Shown: positions 7,232 through 14,644 of the stretch, one piece after another
Position numbering within the stretch: the stretch's first letter is position 1
Layout: each line of letters begins with the position of its first letter
Assembly (NCBI GenBank): GCA_002309155.1
Contig: DBXB01000025.1
Coordinates: 1 to 16,800 of the forward strand
DNA from: Bacteroidales bacterium UBA1223
Lineage (GTDB): Bacteria; Bacteroidota; Bacteroidia; Bacteroidales; P3
Length of the DNA stretch: 16,800 bases
Direction of reading: 5' to 3'
The notes under the pieces: model-generated
Told to the model about the DNA's origin: nothing
Databases searched by the model: none
Seen by the model: only the letters and a program-made list of their open reading frames with translations
Program-made: the position numbers and the translations under genes

Positions 7232-8220
7232 TGTTTTATGTTTTCTTTTAAAAGTTTTGATATTTCGTTTCTGATTCTCTTGTACCCATCTCTCGCCGCT
7301 TCGCTATAACCCAGGGTATGTGAGCCTTTTATTGATAGCTCGTCCTCATAAATTCTTTGGTTTGTGGCTTTTTTCTCGATTGAAAGCGCTGCATCAATGT
7401 AAGAAAAGTAGGCTCCTTGGAATTCGTTATACTTGCGTGCCGAGGCACGGATGTTTATCACGTAGTCGGCAGAAGCGGGGTCGTCGACAAAATTGCATCC
7501 CGAGGTGGATAGGTCCCCCTTTATCTCGTTCTTCAACTTGACGTATTTTTGACCAAACAGGTCGGCGTCACATACAATGCAATAGGTGGTGCCGTATTCC
7601 AACTCTGCCAACTTCTGCTTGATATACTGTTCGTTGCTGTTGATGCGGTCGAGATACTGTTGCAATAACTGTTTGTCGAAACTGAATACATTGAGCCAGA
7701 AGAAGGGGTTGGCGGCGTCTTCGAAATAGCTTAAGGCGTTCTGTAACTCGATTTTTGCCTTGGATTTGAATCCGTTATTGATATAGTTGTCGGCTATCTG
7801 GATGGAGTTCGTGGTGTTGCTGACAATCATCTTTACTTTGGTCTCATAGAAGGTGCAAGCCTCTGATTTGTTGATGAATGCCAATACATAATATTTGCCC
7901 AGTTCGTCATTGTAGTGACTCCGGGTTTCGGCAAGGCTCATGTCCAAATTCGTGGAGATGGATTTCTGAGAGTTGAATAATGAGCTAGTTTTCCCATCCA
8001 CTACATAGAGGTCTTTCTGACTGACCTCCTTGACTATTACCTGTATCTGTTTGGCAAGGTTTGTTCGGGCCAGATCTATCGCAGTCTGTTTGTCGCTAGC
8101 ACTCTCGATGTCGTGGTAATATGCGTCAGTGGTGAATTTTGTCCATTCTGTCGGATATTTTTGAGCCAGCAACATTGTCGAGAATGCAACCAGAGTGGCA
8201 AATAGTATTGATTTTCTCAT
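7228..8220 (-). CDS. Exported protein with LPP20/FlgT-like N- and C-terminal regions (330 aa)
   Basis: First gene of the envelope operon. Signal peptide MRKSILFATLVAFSTMLLA, cleaved before Q20. Residues 34-130 resemble the LPP20/FlgT N-terminal pattern: ASDKQTAIDLARTNLAKQIQ (Ala-spaced helix), a variable loop, and a closing strand YYVLAFINKSEA. Residues 135-207 are helical, possibly TPR-like (NYINNGFKSKAKIELQNALSYF). Residues 210-327 form another alpha/beta domain (TTYCIVCDADLFGQKYVKLKNEI, then ADYVINIRASARKY and AALSIEKK), which looks like the strand-rich C-terminal domains of FlgT-type or other LPP20-associated proteins; that part is less certain. It overlaps the next gene by 4 nt and carries the only recognisable promoter for the 923-8220 unit. 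Its divergent neighbour is an AraC-type regulator, a candidate controller. Function unknown. Confidence 0.75.
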   Translation of the reverse strand: MRKSILFATLVAFSTMLLAQKYPTEWTKFTTDAYYHDIESASDKQTAIDLARTNLAKQIQVIVKEVSQKDLYVVDGKTSSLFNSQKSISTNLDMSLAETRSHYNDELGKYYVLAFINKSEACTFYETKVKMIVSNTTNSIQIADNYINNGFKSKAKIELQNALSYFEDAANPFFWLNVFSFDKQLLQQYLDRINSNEQYIKQKLAELEYGTTYCIVCDADLFGQKYVKLKNEIKGDLSTSGCNFVDDPASADYVINIRASARKYNEFQGAYFSYIDAALSIEKKATNQRIYEDELSIKGSHTLGYSEAARDGYKRIRNEISKLLKENIKQ

Positions 8221-8256
8221 TATAAATATTGTTTTTCAATATATAAAATTGATTAG

Positions 8257-8264
8257 CAAAATTA
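8257..8264 (-). promoter_or_regulatory. Bacteroidota -7 promoter element for the envelope operon
   Basis: The minus strand reads TAATTTTG (TAnnTTTG), placing the start about 33 nt upstream of the first operon gene. No TTTG at -33 spacing was found. The longest intergenic gap inside the operon is 92 nt and none contains a similar motif, so the six genes to 923 probably depend on this site. Confidence 0.5.
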
Positions 8265-8307
8265 TGAATTTTGGGGTGTTTGTCGCCTACTGTTCGGTAA
8301 AAACCAA

Positions 8308-8335
8308 TTTGCAATACGTAAAAAATTGTTTGCAA
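8308..8335 (+). promoter_or_regulatory. Direct repeat TTTGCAA x 2, candidate operator
   Basis: TTTGCAA lies at 8308-8314 and 8329-8335, 21 bp start to start (two helical turns), each with AT-rich flanks. A third TTTGCAA (8375-8381) overlaps the -7 element of the regulator gene. AraC-family proteins often bind direct repeats about 21 bp apart. The site sits between the divergent operon and regulator promoters, so it could serve both. Inference only. Confidence 0.35.
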
Positions 8336-8370
8336 GTTGCTATTTCGAGATGATTGTCAAGTTTTATTAG

Positions 8371-8378
8371 TACTTTTG
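8371..8378 (+). promoter_or_regulatory. Bacteroidota -7 promoter element for the AraC-type regulator
   Basis: TACTTTTG matches TAnnTTTG exactly and ends 6 nt before the ATG at 8385. The expected start lies only a few nucleotides before the ATG, implying a leaderless or nearly leaderless mRNA. The motif is what makes the TTG at 8337, which would begin a longer reading frame, an unlikely start. Confidence 0.6.
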
Positions 8379-8384
8379 CAAATC

Positions 8385-9485
8385 ATGAATACTGATTATT
8401 TTTATCTATTGCTACTCTGTTTCGCTTCAGGATTCACCCAATGTCTGCTATTGGGTTGTTTCGTTTATCTTTTGCGTCATCATTGTAGATATCAGTTTCA
8501 TAAGTCTTTCGCTGTAGTGTTGCTCATGTTGTCTGTGGGCTTCTTCAACAATTTTCTGGTCTCTGTCTGCCGTAATCTGCCTGCCGCTGAGTTTATTAAC
8601 ACGTTACTCATTTTGTACGACTACATCATTGTTGGTGGTTTTATGATATTTGTCGTTACCTTGGTTTTTCCAGGCCGGTACAGCAGGTTGCAGTTGTCGT
8701 TTATTGAAGTTCCCTATGTGTTGGCTTTGGCATTGTTTGCGATAACAAAATCTCCGTGGGTATATCTTGTGGTTCAGATAATTACATTTGTCATATCAAC
8801 ATTCCTTCTGATTTGGTTAGAGTATTCAATAAATAAATACACCATTATGTTGCGTGACAATGTGGGTAATCTTGAGTATTTTGATCTCAGGTGGGGCGCC
8901 ATACTATTGGCGCTGCTTTATGCGGTCCAATTTATCTGGATTCTGGAGAGTTTGTCGCAATACAATTGGTTCTCAGTTGGCGAGGTGAGCAATAATCTTA
9001 TTTTTGATACCCTGTGGTGTGTGATAACAATGTGTTATATCCTTTTTGTCCTTCGCAAAATTATCCAGCAACAGGTCTTCACGGTACCGGCATCGGAAAC
9101 TGTTGAACAAGAAATCGAAAACACATCACCCGATGAATATTACAAAGTGCTGAACAATAACGATGTGGATGCTTTAATAAAAGAAAAGAAATATTATCTT
9201 GATTCATCGCTCACGCTACAGAAACTTGCGATACATCTAGGTACCAACAGACAATATCTGAGCAATTTTATTAACCGAGAGAAGCAAAAAAGTTTCTATG
9301 AGTATATCAATGATTTCCGTTTGGAAGAGGCAAAAAAAATGTTGGATGGATGGACTGAGGAAAAGCATCATTCCATGGAGGACGTTGCCACCATGTCTGG
9401 TTTCAACTCGTATTCAACTTTTTTGAGGTCGTTTGTGAAAAAATATGGCGAGTCCCCATCCAGCTATCTGAAACGAAATAGATGA
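8385..9485 (+). CDS. Membrane-embedded AraC-family transcriptional regulator (366 aa)
   Basis: I chose the ATG at 8385 (MNTDYFYLLLL); an in-frame TTG 48 nt upstream would start before the promoter. The N-terminal half is a membrane domain with about seven hydrophobic segments (near residues 4-30, 41-58, 72-95, 107-121, 124-146, 170-188, 206-224). A short charged linker (225-257) leads to the AraC-type double helix-turn-helix at about 258-363. The first HTH includes LTLQKLAIHLGTNRQYLSNFIN. The second includes MEDVATMSGFNSYSTFLRSF, and the hallmark C-terminal stretch KKYGESPSSYLKRNR follows. The membrane-domain plus AraC architecture is common in Bacteroidota and implies that an envelope or lipid-phase signal is passed directly to DNA. 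No ligand can be read. It faces the envelope operon head to head across 164 nt, so that operon and itself are plausible targets. Fold certain, targets unknown. Confidence 0.88.
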   Translation: MNTDYFYLLLLCFASGFTQCLLLGCFVYLLRHHCRYQFHKSFAVVLLMLSVGFFNNFLVSVCRNLPAAEFINTLLILYDYIIVGGFMIFVVTLVFPGRYSRLQLSFIEVPYVLALALFAITKSPWVYLVVQIITFVISTFLLIWLEYSINKYTIMLRDNVGNLEYFDLRWGAILLALLYAVQFIWILESLSQYNWFSVGEVSNNLIFDTLWCVITMCYILFVLRKIIQQQVFTVPASETVEQEIENTSPDEYYKVLNNNDVDALIKEKKYYLDSSLTLQKLAIHLGTNRQYLSNFINREKQKSFYEYINDFRLEEAKKMLDGWTEEKHHSMEDVATMSGFNSYSTFLRSFVKKYGESPSSYLKRNR

Positions 9486-9511
9486 TTCTGCCTGTGCATC
9501 ATCTTTTTTTT
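9480..9511 (+). terminator. Intrinsic terminator of the AraC-type regulator
   Basis: AGATGAT (9480-9486) pairs with ATCATCT (9498-9504) around an 11-nt loop, followed by eight T (9504-9511). The regulator's stop codon (9483-9485) lies inside the left arm. The T-run ends 1 nt before the flippase -7 element. Confidence 0.7.
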
Positions 9512-9512
9512 G

Positions 9513-9520
9513 TATTTTTG
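9513..9520 (+). promoter_or_regulatory. Bacteroidota -7 promoter element for the flippase
   Basis: TATTTTTG matches TAnnTTTG, predicting a leader of about 42 nt before the ATG at 9565. It sits directly on the 3' edge of the preceding terminator. The upstream TTG at 9538 would also fall in the leader but gives a less typical N-terminus. Confidence 0.6.
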
Positions 9521-9564
9521 CATTCGCAAGCAGAAGATTGTTCTTCAGGTTATTTCGTGAAACT

Positions 9565-11097
9565 ATGGGTGTTATAGCACGTCAAAGTATAAAAGGGGCA
9601 CTGGCTAATTACCTTGGAGTGGCGATAGGTTTCTTCACCACTTTCTTTGTCCTCACCGACTGTCTTACTCAGGAGGAGATCGGTCTCACCCGAGTCATGG
9701 TTGATGCCGCCATGCTCTTCTCGGGTCTGGCTCAGCTTGGCACCAATGCGTCGATAATCCGGTTTTTCCCCTTCTTTAAGTCTGACGACCATAAAAATCA
9801 TGGCATTTTTGGTTGGTCGATACTAATACCGTTTATCGGTTTCACACTGTTTGCTCTGTTTTTCTTCATTTTCAAAGTGGATATCATAGAGGTCTATTCC
9901 AAGAAGTCACCTCTGATAGCGAACTATATATACCTGTTGCTTCCCCTGACATTCTTCGCACTCTATCTGACGGTCTTTGAGACTAACGCCAGCGTATTGT
10001 TGCGTATCACCGTGCCGAGGATTGTGCGTGAGGTTGGAATCCGTCTGTTTAATCTGGTCTGTTATCTGTTGTATGGCAATGGAGTTATCTCCCTCGACCT
10101 GTTTGTGCTGTTGTTTTGTCTTGGTTATGCCGTGGCGATGCTTATCAACTTTTTCTATCTGCTCTCGCTGGGGAGAATCTCGTTCCGTATCGACTGGAAG
10201 TTCATCAACAGGGACCGGATGAAAGAGATAGTGCTCTACACACTCTTTATGACCGCTACGGTACTTGCCGGTAATATTCCGCTTGTCAATTCTCTTTTCC
10301 TTGGTGCGCAGACTGGTCTTGCCTTGACAGGAGTCTACACAATCGCATTCTATATCGCCAATATCGTTGAGGTCCCATATCGTTCGCTTGGGGCAATCTC
10401 GCGTCCGATGATTTCGCAGGCGGTGCGTGACGACAACTGGGATGAGGTCAACAGACTCGGTAAACTGGTGTCGCTCCATCAGTTTTTGGTCAGTTCCATG
10501 CTGTTCTATTTTATTTGGATAAACCTAGGTCCTCTTTTTGCCGTCATCCCTCATGGTAGTGAGTATGTGGGAGGAATGGGAGTTGTGTTTTTCCTTGGAC
10601 TGGCAAAGATAGTCAACTCTTCCCTGTCGATAGGTACAGATGTCCTGAACTATTCCAGATTTTATCCATTCTCGTTATTGTTCATAGCGATGCTCACCGC
10701 CTTGGCTATTGTGTTCAACAACTGGCTTATTCCTATATGGAGCATTGACGGTTCGGCATGTGCGACCCTGTTCTCCTATATCATCTATTTCGCTGTGCTG
10801 TTGATATTCATTTCCGCCAAATTGAAAGTGAACCTCTTCAGTGCGAAGCACTTCGTAGTTTTGGTGCTACTTTTGGCGTTGTTTGCGCTCAATCTGTTAT
10901 GGACCCAGTTCGTGTCACCTTTGTTCTCTGGCGGTGGAATGATGATGTTATTGACCGAGGCAATAATAAAAACAGCCGCGATGCTCGTGATAGGTATCGT
11001 GGCTGTCAAGAGGTTGCATATATCAAAGGATGTCGATAAACTCTTCGACAAGATCTCTCTGCGGTCTAATTGCCGAATGCGCCATTGGCGTCGATAG
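9565..11097 (+). CDS. MOP-superfamily polysaccharide flippase (Wzx-like, 510 aa)
   Basis: A polytopic membrane protein of the oligosaccharide/lipid-linked glycan flippase type in the MATE-related MOP superfamily. The start at 9565 gives MGVIARQSIKGALANYLGVA, the usual opening of this family: a short amphipathic helix ('s.k.....y.g..iG') leading into TM1. About 14 hydrophobic segments fill the length, typical for the family at roughly 480-520 residues. GLTRVMVDAAMLFSGLAQLG and SLFLGAQTGLALTGVYTIAFYIANI fit the repeated halves. It should move a lipid-linked sugar across the inner membrane. No glycosyltransferase, polymerase or sugar-nucleotide gene lies next to it, so it is an orphan and its substrate is unknown. 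The last 32 nt overlap the convergent gene ending at 11066; the C-terminal tail CRMRHWRR is encoded there. It has its own promoter and no visible terminator of its own. Confidence 0.85.
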   Translation: MGVIARQSIKGALANYLGVAIGFFTTFFVLTDCLTQEEIGLTRVMVDAAMLFSGLAQLGTNASIIRFFPFFKSDDHKNHGIFGWSILIPFIGFTLFALFFFIFKVDIIEVYSKKSPLIANYIYLLLPLTFFALYLTVFETNASVLLRITVPRIVREVGIRLFNLVCYLLYGNGVISLDLFVLLFCLGYAVAMLINFFYLLSLGRISFRIDWKFINRDRMKEIVLYTLFMTATVLAGNIPLVNSLFLGAQTGLALTGVYTIAFYIANIVEVPYRSLGAISRPMISQAVRDDNWDEVNRLGKLVSLHQFLVSSMLFYFIWINLGPLFAVIPHGSEYVGGMGVVFFLGLAKIVNSSLSIGTDVLNYSRFYPFSLLFIAMLTALAIVFNNWLIPIWSIDGSACATLFSYIIYFAVLLIFISAKLKVNLFSAKHFVVLVLLLALFALNLLWTQFVSPLFSGGGMMMLLTEAIIKTAAMLVIGIVAVKRLHISKDVDKLFDKISLRSNCRMRHWRR

Positions 11098-11863
11098 TGC
11101 TTTTGTATGAACCCTGAGTCTTTCCATTTGCCTGACTCTTGCTGTAGTCATAAGCAAGTCTTTGGTATACTGTCCAGTGTGTTACGGGAAGTGCTTTCTC
11201 AAAATATTTCAAAGCCGCGGCAAAGTTCTTTTTCTCATACAACTCCATCGCTTTGTCGAGATTCTGTTTCTGTGTGGCTGATAAGCCTGAAGAATTGGAG
11301 GATCTTGAATTTCTAGAGTTACTGGAAGAATTATAGGTATTAGAGTTGCTGGGGTCGCTAGTGTTACTAGAGTTGTTGGGGTTACTAGAGTTACTAGTAT
11401 TGCTAAAGTTGCTTGGGTTGCTAGTATTACTGGAAACACTGTTGGAATTATCCGGATTATTTGTGGTATTTGTATTGCTAGAGGGTGGTTCTTCTTGGCT
11501 GTAGCCCTGCTTGGTCGCCAATTCGGCAAGACGTTTTTTTGCGGTCTTGTCGTTGCTGTTAAGTTTTTGAAGAGCCTTGTAATGCGATTCTGCCGACGGA
11601 TACTTGGCGGCATTCCATGCGCTGTTGCCACTGCTAAGATGCTGTGCCGCTTTTTTTGATTTCTCGGCCTTTTTCTCAAGAGCCTTAGACTTTTCGGGGT
11701 TCGAGATCTTCACGGTTTTTGATGCGAGGGAGTAAAGATTCGCCGCATCGTTGTAATTGCCTTTTGAGAAGGCGTCGTTAGCCGTTCTCTCGGTCTCTTG
11801 GCAATATGTTAAGACCGGAATGACGAGCAATAATGCAAGAAATAGATGTTTCAAAGTCTTCAT
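11066..11863 (-). CDS. Exported TPR protein with Asn/Ser-rich linker (265 aa)
   Basis: The N-terminus MKTLKHLFLALLLVIPVLTY is a Sec signal. Cys21 is preceded by Tyr, which breaks the lipobox, so a lipid anchor is unlikely. TPR-like helical repeats are seen at about 25-48 (ANDAFSKGNYNDAANLYSLA), 78-118 (SGNSAWNAAKYPSAESHYKAL) and 200-232 (KAMELYEKKNFAAALKYFEKAL). Between the second and third lies a long Asn/Ser/Thr linker, 128-192, with almost no other residue types. TPR domains bind peptides or partner proteins, here presumably in the periplasm. The gene begins 8 nt after the single-pass membrane protein gene, so the two are cotranscribed and a physical partnership is a reasonable guess. Its 3' end overlaps the convergent flippase by 32 nt. 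No enzymatic domain seen. Confidence 0.78.
   Translation of the reverse strand: MKTLKHLFLALLLVIPVLTYCQETERTANDAFSKGNYNDAANLYSLASKTVKISNPEKSKALEKKAEKSKKAAQHLSSGNSAWNAAKYPSAESHYKALQKLNSNDKTAKKRLAELATKQGYSQEEPPSSNTNTTNNPDNSNSVSSNTSNPSNFSNTSNSSNPNNSSNTSDPSNSNTYNSSSNSRNSRSSNSSGLSATQKQNLDKAMELYEKKNFAAALKYFEKALPVTHWTVYQRLAYDYSKSQANGKTQGSYKSTIDANGAFGN
11288..11482 (-). repeat. Low-complexity coding repeat, Asn/Ser/Thr-rich
   Basis: This encodes residues 128-192 of the TPR protein. On the minus strand it is a degenerate run of AAY, AGY and ACY codons, often in the pattern SNTSNPSN, with GTTACTAGAGTT-like units recurring on the plus strand. Such codon-level repetition can change length by slippage in units of three. 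Confidence 0.75.
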
Positions 11864-11871
11864 GTCAGTCT

Positions 11872-12939
11872 TTATAACTTAATCCTGTACCGTTTGATAA
11901 GTTTGTTGAAAGTCTTGCGGTATTCCTGTATCTCTTCGTTTTCAGGACTGTCTTTCATTTTCTCTTCTGCCTTGGTGAGGAGTTTGTCGATATACCTTAA
12001 ACTGTCTTTAGTCTTATATTTCGCAGCGGTTTGGACTTGTGATTCGCTAGATTGGGTGGAGAATGCATCTCGAAGATCGGAAATCATCTCTTCCATCCAG
12101 ATGGATTCTCTCTCGTCGCGGAATTCCTGGAGTTTCTTTGCCTGTCGTTTGTTAGACTCAAGTATTATTGAATCCAAAACTGCAATCTGCTTTTCGTAGT
12201 CGTTGCCCTGAAACAATTCCTCCTCTTTGATATTCTTCACATAGTTTTTTTCTTTCGTCAATTTGTATCCGAACCAGAATGCTCCAATGACTAAGAGGAA
12301 TATTAAGAATCTACGCCCGCCACTCTTTTTCCGGGTGCCAGTATGTGTGCCTCCAGAAGTGGGGCGGGTTGAGCCTCCCGAGGTGGGGCGAGAGTACCCG
12401 CCCGAAGTTGTACGGGTTGTGCTTCCCGATGTAGGACGAGTAGCGCCTCCAGAGGTTGGACGAGCTGTGCCTCCAGAAGTGGTGCGAGTTGTGCCTCCCG
12501 TGGTAGGACGGGATGTGCCTCCAGATGTGGGGCGTGAAGTGCTGCCTGTTCTTGTTGTTGAGCTGGAAGAGGATGATGCCGAGCCACCCCTAAATTTCCC
12601 TAACAGATTCTTGAGCTGTCCGTTGCTGACGCATTGTTGTTTGTAGAAATTGAACGATTCTGCGTCTTTGGTGAAGTTCTCTATTTTGCCTGTGATGTCG
12701 CTGAGAGCTTCGCTTATCTCTTTGTGTTTCGTGGAATATTTCTGATGACTCGATTCTTTAAGCTGTCGAGCTTTCTGCTTGGTTTCCTCAGTGGCAAGCG
12801 GACGGTCTTGGACTGTAAGGAGATAACCCAAGGACTCTATGTCTTCTGGTTGAAGAATACTCAGATTAGAGTGAATGGTGCCTAGAGCCTTTATTAGCTT
12901 GTTTAGATGGATTTTAGCAACACTTTCGTCAAAAGCCAT
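11872..12939 (-). CDS. Single-pass membrane protein with eight 8-residue repeats (355 aa)
   Basis: I do not recognise the family. There is no signal peptide. Residues 1-115 are helical and charged; Ser-rich residues 121-127 follow. Residues 136-199 are eight tandem copies of an 8-residue unit based on RPTSGGTS, low in complexity and very basic. A basic patch (TGTRKKSGGRR, 200-210) precedes one transmembrane helix at about 211-225 (FLIFLLVIGAFWFGY). Residues 226-355 are charged and mostly helical, probably coiled coil (KQIAVLDSIILESNKRQAKKLQEF). By the positive-inside rule the N-terminus and repeats are cytoplasmic and the C-terminus periplasmic. It lies between the Hsp70 gene, from which a strong hairpin separates it, and the exported TPR gene 8 nt downstream. 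Inference: it may connect a cytoplasmic partner, possibly the Hsp70, with the periplasmic TPR protein. It has no J-domain HPD motif. Confidence 0.75.
   Translation of the reverse strand: MAFDESVAKIHLNKLIKALGTIHSNLSILQPEDIESLGYLLTVQDRPLATEETKQKARQLKESSHQKYSTKHKEISEALSDITGKIENFTKDAESFNFYKQQCVSNGQLKNLLGKFRGGSASSSSSSTTRTGSTSRPTSGGTSRPTTGGTTRTTSGGTARPTSGGATRPTSGSTTRTTSGGYSRPTSGGSTRPTSGGTHTGTRKKSGGRRFLIFLLVIGAFWFGYKLTKEKNYVKNIKEEELFQGNDYEKQIAVLDSIILESNKRQAKKLQEFRDERESIWMEEMISDLRDAFSTQSSESQVQTAAKYKTKDSLRYIDKLLTKAEEKMKDSPENEEIQEYRKTFNKLIKRYRIKL
12343..12534 (-). repeat. Tandem coding repeat, 24 bp x 8
   Basis: This encodes residues 136-199 of the membrane protein as eight in-frame units of 8 residues: RPTSGGTS, RPTTGGTT, RTTSGGTA, RPTSGGAT, RPTSGSTT, RTTSGGYS, RPTSGGST, RPTSGGTH. 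The copies differ at the DNA level as well, so they are not a recent expansion. Codons vary while R, T and G are held. Confidence 0.85.
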
Positions 12940-12970
12940 GTCGTTCTTTTTGAAGGATTGTCAAAGTGAA

Positions 12971-13000
12971 AAGGTGTCCCGCTGAGATGCGGGACACCTT
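12971..13000 (-). terminator. Strong hairpin between the Hsp70 gene and the membrane-protein gene
   Basis: A perfect 12-bp GC-rich stem, AAGGTGTCCCGC (12971-12982) against its complement (12989-13000), has a 6-nt loop. In the minus-strand direction it begins 13 nt after the Hsp70 stop and is followed by TTTTC, a short U-run, so it probably ends or attenuates the GrpE-Hsp70 transcript. On the plus strand a five-T run appears only 12 nt downstream. Read-through would still reach the next two genes. Confidence 0.75.
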
Positions 13001-13013
13001 GGTATGATTGTTT

Positions 13014-14603
<1,590 letters not shown>

Positions 14604-14644
14604 ATTATAATTATTTTAGGGATTAATATTCTCGTTAACTGTTA

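Noticed and set aside
3030..8220. Curli secretion system (true CsgG)
   Set aside because: There is no lipidated CsgG pore-length protein, no CsgA, CsgB, CsgE or CsgF, and the CsgG-like region lacks the membrane-spanning beta hairpins. Only the periplasmic fold pattern is shared.
8337..8384. TTG at 8337 as start of the AraC-type regulator
   Set aside because: The promoter -7 element lies downstream of it, at 8371-8378, and the ATG at 8385 gives a normal membrane-protein N-terminus.
9907..10479. Open frame of 190 codons on the minus strand
   Set aside because: Antisense to the flippase; the peptide is rich in His, Gln and Arg, as expected from the reverse of hydrophobic codons.
11872..12939. 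J-domain protein next to the Hsp70
   Set aside because: No HPD motif or J-domain helix pattern is present in residues 1-115, so I do not call it a J protein.
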